Source: an uncultured Pseudokineococcus sp.
GTDB lineage: Bacteria > Actinomycetota > Actinomycetes > Actinomycetales > Quadrisphaeraceae
Assembly (NCBI RefSeq): GCF_947499845.1
Contig: NZ_CANMPM010000004.1
Coordinates: 1-64,000 of the forward strand
Length of the DNA: 64,000 bases
Direction: 5' to 3'
How positions within the stretch are numbered: position 1 is the first letter of the stretch; each line of letters begins with the position of its first letter. Under the pieces are notes generated by a model. That model worked only from the letters and a program-made list of their open reading frames with translations. It ran no database searches and was not told the origin of the DNA. The position numbers and the translations under genes were made by a program. Of this stretch, positions 25,449-35,693 are shown piece after piece.

Positions 25449-26411
25449 GTGAGCAGCTCCCCGGTCGCCGCGCGCCCCGCGCGCACCCCGGCCCCGGTCG
25501 CGGGCGGGCGCCCGCCGCGCTGGGTCGTGGCCGTCCTCGTCGCCAACCTCGTCGCGCAGGTCGGCATCGTCGTCACCGGCGGGGCCGTGCGCCTCACGGC
25601 CTCCGGTCTCGGCTGCCCCACGTGGCCCGAGTGCAGCGTCGGCTCCTACACGCCGGTGTACACGCCGGAGATGGGCGTCCACGCGGCCATCGAGTTCGGC
25701 AACCGCCTGCTCACCGGCGTCGTCACCCTCACGGCGCTGGCCGCCCTCGCCGCCGTGGCCCGCCTCGTCCTCACCGGCCGACGCCCCGCCGGGCTGCTGC
25801 CCCTCGCTGCGGCGCCGCTGGTCGGGGTCGTCCTCCAGGCCCTCATCGGCGGCATCACCGTCCTCACCCAGCTGCACCCGGCCACCGTCGCCACCCACTT
25901 CCTCGTGTCCATGGCGCTCGTGGCGGCCTCCACCGTCCTGCTCCTGCGCGTGCGCGAGGGCGCCGACGGCCCGCCGCGTCCCCTGGTCCTGCGCGCGCCC
26001 CGGGTCGTCGCGCGCAGCGCCGGCGCGGTGCTGGGAGCCGTGCTCGTGCTGGGCACCGTCGTCACCGGCTCCGGCCCGCACTCGGGGGACGCCGAGCACC
26101 CCGTCCGGCTCGGCTTCGACACCGAGGTCGTCTCCCGCCTCCACGCCGACGCCGTCGTGCTGCTGCTCGTGCTCGTCGTGGTCCTCGCCGTGCTCCTGCG
26201 GCGGACGGGCGCGCCGCAGCGCCCTCGCCGCCGCACCGCGGTGCTCCTCGTGGTCCTCCTGGCGCAGGGGGTGCTCGGCTGGGTGCAGTACGCCACGGGC
26301 CTCCCGGAGGCCCTCGTGGCGGGCCACATGCTCGGCGCCGCGCTCGGCGTCGTCGCCACCACGGCCCTCCTGCTCTCCCTGCGCGAGCGGCTCCCCGCGA
26401 CCCCCGCCTGA
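25449..26411 (+). CDS. ctaA: Haem A synthase (COX15/CtaA)
   Basis: Oxidises haem O to haem A for cytochrome oxidase, within the membrane. The 320 residues form about eight helices. Haem-ligand and conserved positions appear in HAAIEFGNRLLTG, HPATVATHFLVS, GSGPHSGDAEHPVR, RLHADAVVLL and GHMLGAALG. The Cys pair in GLGCPTWPECSVGSYTP resembles the loop disulfide of this family. Start is GTG at 25449. Its partner ctaB lies 1 kb away on the other strand, and a SURF1 gene is also in this window. Confidence 0.95.
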   Translation: MSSSPVAARPARTPAPVAGGRPPRWVVAVLVANLVAQVGIVVTGGAVRLTASGLGCPTWPECSVGSYTPVYTPEMGVHAAIEFGNRLLTGVVTLTALAALAAVARLVLTGRRPAGLLPLAAAPLVGVVLQALIGGITVLTQLHPATVATHFLVSMALVAASTVLLLRVREGADGPPRPLVLRAPRVVARSAGAVLGAVLVLGTVVTGSGPHSGDAEHPVRLGFDTEVVSRLHADAVVLLLVLVVVLAVLLRRTGAPQRPRRRTAVLLVVLLAQGVLGWVQYATGLPEALVAGHMLGAALGVVATTALLLSLRERLPATPA

Positions 26412-26505
26412 CGTCCGACGGGGCTGTCACGCAGCGCAGCATGTGTGAGCAGATCGTGACCGGATCGGTCTCTCGCCCCCGCGTCGTGCCGCCGATGATC
26501 GGCGC

Positions 26506-27300
26506 ATGGACCGACGACACCAGGACCGATCCCGGGCTCTGACGGGCCCCCGCCCCGCCGCGCGCGGCACCGTGCGACGCACCCGGGTCGGCCGGGCGGC
26601 GGCTGCGGCCGCCGCGCTGGCCCTCCTCGCCGCCGGCTGCGGCGACGACGTGACGGCCGGCCCCGCGTCGTCCTCCCCCGTGGCGGCGTCCTCGCCGGTG
26701 TCCGACGCCACCGCCGCGACGGGCGCGCCCACGACGGACCCGAGCGCCACGGGGTCGACCACCGAGGACCGGGGCACCACGGACCCGATGACGACGGACG
26801 GGTCCGCGTCGTCGGCACCGACGTCCGAGGACGGGGTCGACGCGGCGGGCGAGCCGCTGGCGGACGTCGGCACGGCCCCGTCGGAGGAGGCGGCCACGGG
26901 CGCCGGCCTCTCCGTCGTGGACGTGCGCACGGGTCGCCACGAGGGCTTCGACCGCGTCGTCGTCGAGCTGGCGGGCGACCCCGCCGGCCTGCCCGGCTGG
27001 TACGCGCACTACGTCGACGAGCCCTCCCAGCAGGGCTCGGGCGAGCCCGTGGCCGTCGAGGGCGAGCGCTTCCTCGAGGTCGTCGTGCGCGGCCTCGGGT
27101 ACCCCTTCGACACCGGGCAGGAGGAGCTCGTCGGCTCGGTGGACGGGCAGGGCACCGCCCTCGTCCGCGAGGTCCGTGCGGGCGGGGTCTTCGAGGGGCA
27201 GGCCCAGGTCCTCGTGGGCCTGGACGCCGCCGCGGACGCGCCGTACCGCGTCACCCGCCTGTCCGACCCGCCGCGCGTCGTCGTCGACGTGCTGGGCTGA
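26506..27300 (+). CDS. AMIN-like domain lipoprotein
   Basis: A 264-residue exported lipoprotein. The N-terminus is basic, then hydrophobic, ending in the lipobox LALLAAGC with Cys45. A Ser/Thr/Asp-rich tether (residues 46-125) leads to a beta-rich domain, SVVDVRTGRHEGFDRVVVEL to PPRVVVDVLG. This resembles the AMIN-like domain family of actinobacteria, thought to act at the cell envelope. ATG at 26506 is used. It converges with ctaB, with a hairpin terminator between them. Function is unknown. Confidence 0.82.
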   Translation: MDRRHQDRSRALTGPRPAARGTVRRTRVGRAAAAAAALALLAAGCGDDVTAGPASSSPVAASSPVSDATAATGAPTTDPSATGSTTEDRGTTDPMTTDGSASSAPTSEDGVDAAGEPLADVGTAPSEEAATGAGLSVVDVRTGRHEGFDRVVVELAGDPAGLPGWYAHYVDEPSQQGSGEPVAVEGERFLEVVVRGLGYPFDTGQEELVGSVDGQGTALVREVRAGGVFEGQAQVLVGLDAAADAPYRVTRLSDPPRVVVDVLG

Positions 27301-27321
27301 GCCGGGCGAGGGAGCCGGCCA

Positions 27322-27346
27322 CCGGGAGGGGCGTGCGCCCTCCCGG
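27322..27346. terminator. Bidirectional terminator-like hairpin
   Basis: CCGGGAGGG and CCCTCCCGG pair across a 7-nt loop between the convergent lipoprotein gene and ctaB. Confidence 0.55.
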
Positions 27347-27369
27347 CGGCCCTCACCGCCGGGGAGCCG

Positions 27370-28395
27370 TCACCACCAGGGGACGAAGGGGTCCGCGCCG
27401 ACGGCGAGGAAGAGCAGGCTGAGGTACGAGATCGACACGTGGAAGACGCGCATGGCGCCGGCCGTGGCCACCGGCTCCGTCGAGGAGTCGGCCAGGCGGG
27501 CGCGGCGGCGCAGGGCGTGGGCCTCGAGGAGGAACCAGGCGCCCAGGACCACGGCGCCGAGCGTGTAGACCGGGCCCGTCCCGGCGACGGGCACGAGCAG
27601 CAGCGAGCACGCGACCATCGCCCAGGAGTAGGCGAGGATCCGGCGGGCGACGAGGGTCGGGCGCTCGACGGCGCCGAGCATGGGCACGTGGACGCTGCTG
27701 TAGTCGCGGGCGTACCGCATCGACAGCGGCCAGTAGTGCGGCGGCGTCCAGAGGAAGATGACGCCGAAGAGGACGAGGGCGGGCCAGTCGAGGCCGCCCG
27801 TCACCGCCGACCAGCCGATGAGCACGGGCATGCAGCCCGCGGCGCCGCCCCAGACGATGTTCTGCGAGGTGCGCCGCTTGAGGCCGAGCGTGTACACGAA
27901 GAGGTAGAAGGCGATCGCGGCCACCGCGAGGGCGGCGGACAGCGGGTTGACGAGCAGCGCCAGCCACGCCGTCGACAGCACGCCGAGCGCGACGCCGAAG
28001 ACGAGCGCCTCCCGGGGGGTCACCTCGCCGGTGACGAGCGGGCGCTCGCGCGTCCGGTCCATGAGGGCGTCGATGTCCCGGTCGACGTAGCAGTTGAGCG
28101 TGTTGGCGCTCCCGGCCGCGAGGGCGCCGCCCACCAGGGTGGCGAGCACGAGCCCGACGGGCGGCAGGCCACCGGCGGCGAGCAGCATCGTCGGCACGGT
28201 CGTGATGAGCAGCAGCTCGATGATGCGCGGCTTCGTCAGCGCCAGGAAGGCGGCGGCCCGCGAGCGCCCGGGCCGGCCCGACGGGTGCAGGGGCCCGCTC
28301 GCGGCGCCCCCCGCCGAGCCCGGCCGGCCGGCGCCCCGGGGCGCGGCGGCGGGGCCCGCGGCGGTCTCGGCGCGCAGCGGGTCGGTCGCTCTCAC
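27370..28395 (-). CDS. ctaB: Haem O synthase (protohaem IX farnesyltransferase)
   Basis: Transfers farnesyl to haem B, giving haem O for CtaA. This 341-residue UbiA-family membrane enzyme has about nine helices. The two Asp-rich motifs are [18 protein letters not shown] and the loop [36 protein letters not shown] is CtaB-specific. About 50 disordered residues precede [19 protein letters not shown], where most homologues begin. GTG at 28395 gives this extension. Confidence 0.94.
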   Translation of the reverse strand: MRATDPLRAETAAGPAAAPRGAGRPGSAGGAASGPLHPSGRPGRSRAAAFLALTKPRIIELLLITTVPTMLLAAGGLPPVGLVLATLVGGALAAGSANTLNCYVDRDIDALMDRTRERPLVTGEVTPREALVFGVALGVLSTAWLALLVNPLSAALAVAAIAFYLFVYTLGLKRRTSQNIVWGGAAGCMPVLIGWSAVTGGLDWPALVLFGVIFLWTPPHYWPLSMRYARDYSSVHVPMLGAVERPTLVARRILAYSWAMVACSLLLVPVAGTGPVYTLGAVVLGAWFLLEAHALRRRARLADSSTEPVATAGAMRVFHVSISYLSLLFLAVGADPFVPWW

Positions 28396-28440
28396 AGGGG
28401 CCTCGTCCGATCGGTCGGGGGTGGGGCGCACGTCGTGGCG

Positions 28441-28470
28441 TCCGGGGCGGCGTCCGGGGCGGCGTCCGGG
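28441..28470. repeat. 12-bp tandem repeat, 2.5 copies
   Basis: TCCGGGGCGGCG occurs at 28441-28452 and 28453-28464, with a partial third copy. Confidence 0.6.
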
Positions 28471-28578
28471 CGGGGCACTCGGGCGGGAGCCTGCGCCGCC
28501 GCGCCCGCCCGCGCACCGGTCCCGCCGGTGCGCCTGCTCCGGGGCCGATCGTACGCGCCCGCCACCGGGCGCCCGGGC

Positions 28579-28661
28579 GGACCCGCCCGACGGACGGCAG
28601 CCGGACCCGCCCGACGGACGGCAGCCGGACCCGCCCGACGGACGGCAGCCGGACCCGCCCG
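28579..28661. repeat. 24-bp tandem repeat, 3.5 copies
   Basis: The unit starts GGACCCGCCCGACGGACGG. Exact copies occupy 28579-28602, 28603-28626 and 28627-28650, followed by 11 bases of a fourth. There are no spacers. Confidence 0.85.
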
Positions 28662-28737
28662 CCGCACGAGGCGCGGGCGCGGTGGCCGGCCCCGACCGAG
28701 GGGTGGGCGCGCGCGGGCGTCGCGAGAGCCGCGCCAC

Positions 28738-28743
28738 TAGGGT
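28738..28743 (+). promoter_or_regulatory. Possible -10 of the tkt operon
   Basis: TAGGGT, the same hexamer as used by glgC and coaE. Transcription from about 28750 would give a leader of about 260 nt. No start codon lies 6-8 nt downstream, so this one is not leaderless. Confidence 0.3.
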
Positions 28744-29011
28744 CGCTGCGGGTCCTGGGCGGCTCCGGGCACGGTCCTCTCACGGGGGCCCCGGGGGACG
28801 TCCGCACCCGGTCCTGTCCTCGGGGCGGGCGGGCGGGAAGCCGCACGGCCCCCCGCGCGCTGCACCGGGGGCGGCGGCCCGAGCGCCGGGGGGACCCGCC
28901 GGGGCCCGGGTCGACGGGCCACTGACCGAGCTCGTGCGCGGCACGGGCTGAGCACCGCGAGACGAGGCCGGCGCCCGGCACCACCGCCGGGGCGGCCGCG
29001 AGAGGACGCCC

Positions 29012-31189
29012 ATGGACACCGAGACGACGGCCGGCTCCTTCACCTGGAGCGACGCCGACCAGCGCGCCGTGGACACCGTCCGCGTGCTGGCCGCCGACGC
29101 CGTGCAGAAGGTCGGCAACGGCCACCCCGGCACGGCGATGAGCCTGGCCCCCGCGGCCTACCTGCTCTTCCAGAAGGTGATGCGCCACGACCCGGCGGAC
29201 TCCCACTGGCACGGGCGCGACCGGTTCGTGCTGTCCGCCGGGCACTCGAGCCTCACCCTCTACATCCAGCTGTACCTGGCCGGCTACGACGTCTCCCTCG
29301 AGGACCTCCAGCAGCTGAGGACCTGGGGCTCGAAGACGCCGGGCCACCCCGAGTTCCGCCACACCGACGGCGTCGAGATCACGACCGGCCCGCTGGGCCA
29401 GGGGCTCGCGAGCTCGGTCGGCATGGCCATGGCCGCCCGCCGCGAGCGCCACCTGCTCGACCCGGACGCCGCGCCCGGCGAGAGCCCGTTCGACCACACG
29501 ATCTACGTCATCGCCTCGGACGGGGACCTCCAGGAGGGCGTCACCTCCGAGGCGGGCTCCCTCGCGGGCCACCAGGAGCTCGGCAACCTCGTCGTCATCT
29601 ACGACGACAACCGCATCTCCATCGAGGACGACACCGACATCGCCTTCAGCGAGGACGTCCTCGCCCGCTACGCCGCCTACGGCTGGCACACCCAGCACGT
29701 CGACTTCACGAAGGGCGGCGGCTACGCGGAGGACCCGGCCGAGCTGCACGCCGCCATCACGAAGGCGCGCGAGGAGACGAGCCGCCCCTCCATCATCAAG
29801 CTGAGCACGGTCATCGCCTGGCCCGCGCCGACCATGCAGGGCACGGGCGCCTCGCACGGCGCCGCGCTCGGCGACGACGAGGTCCGCGCCACGAAGGAGG
29901 TCCTGGGCTTCGACCCCGACCGCACCTTCCAGGTCGACGACGAGGTCCTCGAGGTCACCCGCTCGAGCACCGAGCGCGCGAAGGGCGTCCGCGCCGCGTG
30001 GGAGGAGCGCTACCAGGAGTGGCGCTCGGCGAACCCCGAGCGGGCCGAGCTCCTCGACCGCATGTCGGAGCGCCGCCTGCCCGAGGGCTGGACCGACGCG
30101 CTGCCCGACTTCCCCGCCGGGAAGGACGTGGCCACGCGCTCGGCGTCCGGCGACGTCCTCTCCGCCCTGGCGCCCGTGCTGCCCGAGCTGTGGGGCGGCT
30201 CCGCCGACCTCGCCGGGTCCAACAACACGACCATGGAGGGCGTCAGCTCCTTCGTGCCCGCCGGCAAGGCGACGAAGAAGTTCCCGGGCGACGAGGGCGG
30301 CCGCACGCTGCACTTCGGCATCCGCGAGCACGCCATGGGCTCGATCCTCAACGGCATCACGCTGCACGGCGGCACGCGCGCCTACGGCGGCACCTTCCTC
30401 GTCTTCAGCGACTACATGCGCCCCGCGGTGCGCCTCGCGGCGCTCATGGCGGTCCCGACGATCTACGTCTGGACCCACGACTCCATCGGCCTGGGCGAGG
30501 ACGGCCCGACCCACCAGCCGATCGAGCACCTCGCCGCGCTGCGCGCCATCCCGGGCCTCGACGTCGTCCGCCCCGCGGACGCGAACGAGACGGCGTGGGC
30601 CTGGCGCGGCGTCCTCGAGCGCACCGACCGCCCGGCCGGCCTCGCCCTCACGCGTCAGAAGGTCCCGACCTTCGAGCGCGGCGACGGCGCGGCGTCCGGC
30701 TCGACGCTCGCGTCCGCGGAGGGCGTCCTGCGCGGGGCCTACGTCCTCGCCGAGGCCGACGGCGGCGAGCCCGACGTCATCCTCGTGGGGACGGGGTCGG
30801 AGGTGCAGATCGCGATGGCGGCGCGCGAGCAGCTCGCCGGCGAGGGCGTGCGCGCCCGCGTCGTCTCGATGCCGTGCCGCGAGTGGTTCGACGAGCAGGA
30901 CGACGCCTACCGCGAGTCCGTGCTGCCGGCGGGCGTGCGCGCCCGCGTGTCCGTCGAGGCGGCCGTGGCCCAGGGCTGGCGCGACGTCGTCGGCGACGCC
31001 GGCCGCACCGTCTCCATCGAGCACTTCGGCGCCTCGGCCGACTACGAGACGCTCTACCGCGAGTTCGGGCTGACCGGCGAGGCCGTCGCCGAGGCCGCCC
31101 GCGACTCCCTGCGCGCCGCCCGCGGGGGCGACTCCCCCGGCGGCGCCGGCACCACCCCGACCGAGGGCGGCGCCGCCGACCAGCAGTGA
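29012..31189 (+). CDS. tkt: Transketolase
   Basis: Thiamine-diphosphate enzyme moving two-carbon units in the non-oxidative pentose phosphate pathway. The 725 residues are of usual length plus an acidic, Gly-rich tail. Motifs: GNGHPGTAMSLAP, the cofactor motif ASDGDLQEG ending near YDDNRISIEDD, HTDGVEITTGPLGQG, and the second-domain Glu region FGIREHAMGSILNG with HDSIGLGEDGPTHQPIEH. ATG at 29012 has a GAGAGG site. It is the first gene of tkt-tal-pgi-zwf-opcA-pgl. Confidence 0.97.
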   Translation: MDTETTAGSFTWSDADQRAVDTVRVLAADAVQKVGNGHPGTAMSLAPAAYLLFQKVMRHDPADSHWHGRDRFVLSAGHSSLTLYIQLYLAGYDVSLEDLQQLRTWGSKTPGHPEFRHTDGVEITTGPLGQGLASSVGMAMAARRERHLLDPDAAPGESPFDHTIYVIASDGDLQEGVTSEAGSLAGHQELGNLVVIYDDNRISIEDDTDIAFSEDVLARYAAYGWHTQHVDFTKGGGYAEDPAELHAAITKAREETSRPSIIKLSTVIAWPAPTMQGTGASHGAALGDDEVRATKEVLGFDPDRTFQVDDEVLEVTRSSTERAKGVRAAWEERYQEWRSANPERAELLDRMSERRLPEGWTDALPDFPAGKDVATRSASGDVLSALAPVLPELWGGSADLAGSNNTTMEGVSSFVPAGKATKKFPGDEGGRTLHFGIREHAMGSILNGITLHGGTRAYGGTFLVFSDYMRPAVRLAALMAVPTIYVWTHDSIGLGEDGPTHQPIEHLAALRAIPGLDVVRPADANETAWAWRGVLERTDRPAGLALTRQKVPTFERGDGAASGSTLASAEGVLRGAYVLAEADGGEPDVILVGTGSEVQIAMAAREQLAGEGVRARVVSMPCREWFDEQDDAYRESVLPAGVRARVSVEAAVAQGWRDVVGDAGRTVSIEHFGASADYETLYREFGLTGEAVAEAARDSLRAARGGDSPGGAGTTPTEGGAADQQ

Positions 31190-31196
31190 CGGCCGC

Positions 31197-31227
31197 CCGG
31201 GCGGCGCGCCCCGTGCGCGCCGCCCGG
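31197..31227 (+). terminator. Strong hairpin between tkt and tal
   Basis: CCGGGCGGCGCGC and GCGCGCCGCCCGG form a perfect 13-bp stem with a 5-nt loop, 7 nt after the tkt stop. No T tract follows. It may be a partial terminator or an mRNA-processing/stability element that uncouples tkt from the rest. Confidence 0.55.
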
Positions 31228-31318
31228 CCCCCGGTCGGCCGGACCACCGGTCGACCCGCCCCCCGCGCCAGCCCAGACCCGCGACAGCCCAGACCCCGCA
31301 CGCACCGGAGGACCCGAG

Positions 31319-32491
31319 ATGACCAGCGCAGCCCCCACGCCCGCCGGCGGCACCGGCACCGACCCCCTCGCGCAGCTCTCCGCCGAGGGCGTCTCCGTCT
31401 GGCTCGACGACCTGTCGCGCGAGCTCCTCGAGTCGGGCGAGCTCCAGCGCCTCGTCGACGAGAAGAGCGTCGTCGGCGTCACGAGCAACCCGACGATCTT
31501 CGCCAGCGCGCTGTCGAAGGGCGACGCCTACGAGGAGCAGACCACCGAGCTCGCGCGGCGGGGAGCGGACGTCGAGGAGGCGATCTTCGAGATCACCACC
31601 GAGGACGTCCGCCGCGCCTGCGACCTCTTCGCCCCGGTCTACGAGCGCAGCGACCACCACGACGGGCGCGTGTCCCTCGAGGTCGAGCCCGGCCTGGCGC
31701 ACGACACCGAGAAGACGGTCGCCGCGGCGCGCCAGATCTGGTCGGCCGTCGACCGCCCGAACCTCATGGTGAAGATCCCCGCGACCGTCGAGGGCCTGCC
31801 CGCCATCACGACCGCCCTGTCCGAGGGCATCAGCGTCAACGTCACGCTGATCTTCTCCCTCGACCGCTACCGCGCCGTCATGAACGCCTTCCTCACCGGG
31901 CTCGAGCAGGCCCGCGAGGCGGGCCGCGACCTGTCGCAGATCGCGTCCGTGGCCTCCTTCTTCGTCAGCCGCGTCGACAGCGAGATCGACGGCCGGCTCG
32001 AGGCCATCGGCACGGACGAGGCGCTGGAGCTGCGCGGCCAGGCCGGCCTCGCGAACGCCCGCCTCGCCTACGCCGCCTACGAGGAGGTCTTCTCCACCCC
32101 GCGCTGGGAGGTCCTCGAGCAGGCCGGCGCCCGTCGCCAGCGGCCCCTGTGGGCCTCCACCGGCGTGAAGAACCCGGACTACCCCGACACGCTCTACGTC
32201 ACCGAGCTCGTCGCGCGGGGCACCGTCAACACCATGCCGGGGTCGACCCTGGACAAGGCGCACGACCACGCGCAGGTCCACGGCGACACGCTCACGGGGA
32301 CGGCCGAGGCCTCCGAGGCGGTCATGGACCACCTCGAGCGCCTCGGGATCTCCTACACCGAGGTCGTCGAGCAGCTGGAGCAGGAGGGCGTGAAGAAGTT
32401 CGCCGACTCCTGGACCGAGCTGCAGCAGACCGTCTCGGACGAGCTCGCGCGCGTGTCCACGGCCGACGACGACGCCCAGGCCCAGCAGTGA
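31319..32491 (+). CDS. tal: Transaldolase
   Basis: Transfers a dihydroxyacetone unit between sugar phosphates. The 390-residue length and [20 protein letters not shown] are typical of the actinobacterial type. The Schiff-base Lys152 lies in [15 protein letters not shown], and [16 protein letters not shown] and [17 protein letters not shown] complete the barrel motifs. ATG at 31319 has an ACCGGAGGAC site. Its stop overlaps pgi as GTGA. Confidence 0.97.
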   Translation: MTSAAPTPAGGTGTDPLAQLSAEGVSVWLDDLSRELLESGELQRLVDEKSVVGVTSNPTIFASALSKGDAYEEQTTELARRGADVEEAIFEITTEDVRRACDLFAPVYERSDHHDGRVSLEVEPGLAHDTEKTVAAARQIWSAVDRPNLMVKIPATVEGLPAITTALSEGISVNVTLIFSLDRYRAVMNAFLTGLEQAREAGRDLSQIASVASFFVSRVDSEIDGRLEAIGTDEALELRGQAGLANARLAYAAYEEVFSTPRWEVLEQAGARRQRPLWASTGVKNPDYPDTLYVTELVARGTVNTMPGSTLDKAHDHAQVHGDTLTGTAEASEAVMDHLERLGISYTEVVEQLEQEGVKKFADSWTELQQTVSDELARVSTADDDAQAQQ

Positions 32492-34128
32492 GCGGCCTGT
32501 CCGTCACGGCGACCGGCGACGCCGCGCGCGCGGTCTCGGCGCACGTCACCTCGCTCGTCGCCGACCGCGTCGCGAGCCGCGTCGCCGCGCAGGAGGCCGA
32601 CCTCTGGGGGCCGACGGCGGCCGACGAGGCCGGCAAGCGCCTCGGGTGGGTCGACGTCGCGTCGCGCTCGGCGGACCTGCCGGGGCGCGTGGCGTCCCTG
32701 CGCGAGGAGCTCGCCGCCGAGGGCGTCGACCGCGTCGTGCTCTGCGGCATGGGCGGCTCGTCCCTAGCGCCGGAGGTCATCACCGCCACCGCGGGGGTGC
32801 CGCTCGTCGTCCTCGACGGCACCGACCCGGGCCAGGTGCGCCGCGCCCTCGACGAGGGCCTCGAGCGCACGGTCGTCGTCGTCTCGAGCAAGTCGGGCGG
32901 GACCGTCGAGACCGACTCGCAGCGCCGCGCCTTCGTGGAGGCCATGACCGCCGCCGGCGTCGACGCGGCGCGCCGCGTCGTCGTCGTCACGGACCCCGGC
33001 TCCCCCTTCTCCCAGATGGCCCGCGACGAGGGCTACCGCGCCCTCTTCGAGGCCGACCCCGACGTCGGCGGGCGCTACTCCGCCCTCACCGCCTTCGGCC
33101 TCGTGCCCGCCGGGCTCGCGGGCGCCGACGTGCAGCAGCTCCTCGACGAGGCGGCCGAGGCCCTGCAGGTGCTGGCGGCCGACGACGAGGGGAACCCCGG
33201 CCTCCGGCTCGGCGCCGCCCTGGGCGGCACCGACCCGCTGCGCGACAAGCTCGTCCTCGTCGAGGACGGCACCTCGCTGCGCGGCTTCGGCGCCTGGGCC
33301 GAGCAGCTCGTCGCCGAGTCCACCGGCAAGGAGGGCACCGGGCTCCTGCCCGTCGTCGTCGCCGGGACGGGCTCGCCCGAGGTGGCCTCCCCGCCGTCCG
33401 ACGCGCTCGTCGTGCGGCTCGTCGCGGACGACGCCGACGGCTCGGACGCCGCGGCCGCCGCGGAGGTCCGCACGAGCGGCTCGCTCGGCGGGCAGATGGT
33501 GCTCTGGGAGACGGCCGTCGCCGTGGCGGGCCGCCTGCTCGGCATCAACCCCTTCGACCAGCCCGACGTCGAGAGCGCCAAGCAGGCGACGCGCGAGCTG
33601 CTCGAGGGCTCGCCGGAGACCGAGGAGCCCCTCGCGGTCGACGGCGACGTCGAGATCCGCGGGACCTCCGAGGTCGCCGGGGCCGCGACGCTCGAGGAGG
33701 CGGTCGACGCGCTCCTCGCGCAGCTGGCGCAGGTGGACGGCGACCGCGGCTACCTCGCGGTCATGGCCTACCTCGACCGGGAGGCCGACGCCGACCTCGA
33801 GGGGGTCCGCGAGGACCTCGCCACCCGCACCGGGCGCCCGGTGACCTTCGGCTGGGGCCCGCGCTTCCTGCACTCGACGGGCCAGTACCACAAGGGCGGC
33901 CCGGCGACGGGGGTCTACCTGCAGGTGACGTCCGAGCCCGCGGGCGAGGACCTCCCCATCCCGGACCGGCCCTTCACCTTCGGCGGGCTCCAGCGCGCCC
34001 AGGCGGCCGGCGACGCGGCGGTGCTCGCCGACCACGGCCGTCCCGTGCTGCGCCTGCACCTCACCGACCGCTCCGCGCTCGGCCGCCTGCGGGCGGTGCT
34101 CGCCGGGGCCGACGGACGGACCCGGTGA
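32488..34128 (+). CDS. pgi: Glucose-6-phosphate isomerase
   Basis: Interconverts glucose-6-phosphate and fructose-6-phosphate. The 546-residue protein belongs to the divergent actinobacterial branch found inside tal-pgi-zwf clusters. SIS-domain elements are [39 protein letters not shown] and [19 protein letters not shown]. The tail [19 protein letters not shown] holds the catalytic-region His and Lys. GTG at 32488 overlaps the tal stop, and its own stop overlaps zwf. Some pipelines call this family bifunctional transaldolase/isomerase; no transaldolase domain is present here. Confidence 0.93.
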   Translation: MSGLSVTATGDAARAVSAHVTSLVADRVASRVAAQEADLWGPTAADEAGKRLGWVDVASRSADLPGRVASLREELAAEGVDRVVLCGMGGSSLAPEVITATAGVPLVVLDGTDPGQVRRALDEGLERTVVVVSSKSGGTVETDSQRRAFVEAMTAAGVDAARRVVVVTDPGSPFSQMARDEGYRALFEADPDVGGRYSALTAFGLVPAGLAGADVQQLLDEAAEALQVLAADDEGNPGLRLGAALGGTDPLRDKLVLVEDGTSLRGFGAWAEQLVAESTGKEGTGLLPVVVAGTGSPEVASPPSDALVVRLVADDADGSDAAAAAEVRTSGSLGGQMVLWETAVAVAGRLLGINPFDQPDVESAKQATRELLEGSPETEEPLAVDGDVEIRGTSEVAGAATLEEAVDALLAQLAQVDGDRGYLAVMAYLDREADADLEGVREDLATRTGRPVTFGWGPRFLHSTGQYHKGGPATGVYLQVTSEPAGEDLPIPDRPFTFGGLQRAQAAGDAAVLADHGRPVLRLHLTDRSALGRLRAVLAGADGRTR

Positions 34129-35693
34129 CGGCGGGCACGGTCGGGGCGGGCACGGTCGGCTCGGCGGGGGCGGCGGCCAACCCGCTGCGCGACCCCCGCG
34201 ACAAGCGGCTGTCGCGCATCGCGGGGCCCTCCTGCCTCGTCATGTTCGGCGTCACCGGCGACCTGGCGCGCAAGAAGCTGCTCCCGGCGGTCTACGACCT
34301 CGCCAACCGCGGCCTCCTCCCGCCGGGGTTCTCGCTCGTCGGCTTCGCGCGCCGCGACTGGCGCGACGAGGACTTCGGGCGCGTCGTCCACGACGCCGTC
34401 CGCGAGCACGCGCGCACCCCGTTCCGGGAGGAGGTGTGGCGCCAGCTCGCCGAGGGCCTGCGCTTCATCCCCGGCGCCTTCGACGACGACGAGGCCTTCG
34501 ACCGCCTCGCCGCCACGGTGAAGGACCTCGACGCCGCCCGCGGCACGGGCGGCAACGTCGCGTTCTACCTCTCCGTGCCGCCCTCGAGCTTCCCCGTGGT
34601 CTGCGAGCAGCTCGACCGCTCGGGCCTCGCCCGCGCGCAGGAGGGCTCGTGGCGGCGCGTCGTCATCGAGAAGCCCTTCGGCCACGACCTCGCCTCGGCG
34701 CGCGAGCTGAACGGCGTCGTCGAGCGCGTCTTCCCCTCGGACGCCGTCTTCCGGATCGACCACTACCTCGGCAAGGAGACGGTCCAGAACCTCCTGGCGC
34801 TGCGCTTCGCCAACGAGCTCTTCGAGCCGATCTGGAACGCCCAGCACGTGGACCACGTGCAGATCACCATGGCCGAGGACATCGGCATCGGCGGGCGGGC
34901 CGGGTACTACGACGGCATCGGCGCGGCGCGCGACGTCATCCAGAACCACCTCCTCCAGCTGCTGGCCCTCACCGCCATGGAGGAGCCCGTGTCCTTCGGG
35001 GCCTCCGACCTGCGGGCCGAGAAGGAGAAGGTGCTCTCGGCGGTGCGCCACCCCGCGTCCGGGCTCGACTCCTCGACCGCCCGCGGCCGCTACGCCGCCG
35101 GGTGGCAGGGCGGCAGCCAGGTGCGGGGGTACGACGAGGAGGACGGCATCCCGGAGGACTCGACCACCGAGACCTTCGCCGCCGTCAAGGTCGAGATCGA
35201 CACCCGCCGGTGGGCCGGCGTCCCGTTCTACCTGCGGGCGGGCAAGCGCCTCGGGCGGCGGGTCACCGAGATCGCCGTCGTCTTCCGCCGCGCCCCGCAC
35301 CTGCCCTTCGAGCAGACGGCCACGGAGGAGCTCGGCAAGAACGCCCTGGTCATCCGCGTCCAGCCCGACGAGGGCGTCACGCTGCGCTTCGGCTCCAAGG
35401 TGCCGGGCACCGCGATGGAGGTGCGGGACGTGACGATGGACTTCGGCTACGGCCACGCCTTCACCGAGTCCAGCCCGGAGGCCTACGAGCGGCTCATCCT
35501 CGACGTGCTCCTCGGCGACCCGCCGCTGTTCCCCCGGCACGAGGAGGTCGACCTGTCCTGGCGCATCCTCGACCCGGTCATCGAGCACTGGGCGCGGAGC
35601 GGGGCGCCGGAGGCGTACCCCTCGGGGAGCTGGGGACCACCCAGCGCCTTCGCCATGATGGAGCGCGACGGCCGCGAGTGGAGGCGCCCGTGA
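34125..35693 (+). CDS. zwf: Glucose-6-phosphate dehydrogenase (main copy)
   Basis: First enzyme of the oxidative pentose phosphate pathway, making 6-phosphogluconolactone and NADPH. The 522 residues have coenzyme motif FGVTGDLARKKLLPAVYDL, the active-site peptide RIDHYLGKETVQNLLALRFAN, EKPFGHDLASARELN and the substrate-binding GVPFYLRAGKRLGRR. GTG at 34125 and the GTGA overlaps on both sides show tight coupling with pgi and opcA. A second, more divergent copy is at 53413. Confidence 0.97.
   Translation: MTAGTVGAGTVGSAGAAANPLRDPRDKRLSRIAGPSCLVMFGVTGDLARKKLLPAVYDLANRGLLPPGFSLVGFARRDWRDEDFGRVVHDAVREHARTPFREEVWRQLAEGLRFIPGAFDDDEAFDRLAATVKDLDAARGTGGNVAFYLSVPPSSFPVVCEQLDRSGLARAQEGSWRRVVIEKPFGHDLASARELNGVVERVFPSDAVFRIDHYLGKETVQNLLALRFANELFEPIWNAQHVDHVQITMAEDIGIGGRAGYYDGIGAARDVIQNHLLQLLALTAMEEPVSFGASDLRAEKEKVLSAVRHPASGLDSSTARGRYAAGWQGGSQVRGYDEEDGIPEDSTTETFAAVKVEIDTRRWAGVPFYLRAGKRLGRRVTEIAVVFRRAPHLPFEQTATEELGKNALVIRVQPDEGVTLRFGSKVPGTAMEVRDVTMDFGYGHAFTESSPEAYERLILDVLLGDPPLFPRHEEVDLSWRILDPVIEHWARSGAPEAYPSGSWGPPSAFAMMERDGREWRRP

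Larger units (their letters stand above)
28396..29011. other. Divergent ctaB/tkt control region with tandem repeats
   Basis: This 616-bp gap has no convincing gene. It holds a 12-bp repeat near 28441, a 24-bp tandem repeat near 28579, and a TAGGGT hexamer at 28738. Beyond that is about 260 nt of G/C-rich leader before tkt. Long open frames in it are by-products of base composition and of the 24-bp (3n) repeat period. Confidence 0.55.

Noticed and set aside
26444-26459. Possible CRP site before the AMIN-like lipoprotein
   Set aside because: TGTGA is followed by N6 and CGTGA, not TCACA, so only one half matches.
28579-28661. CRISPR-like array
   Set aside because: The copies are directly adjacent without spacers and no cas gene is near; it is a tandem repeat.
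31319-34128. tal-pgi as one bifunctional fusion gene
   Set aside because: The genes overlap by 4 nt in different frames with separate stop and start codons, so they make two proteins.
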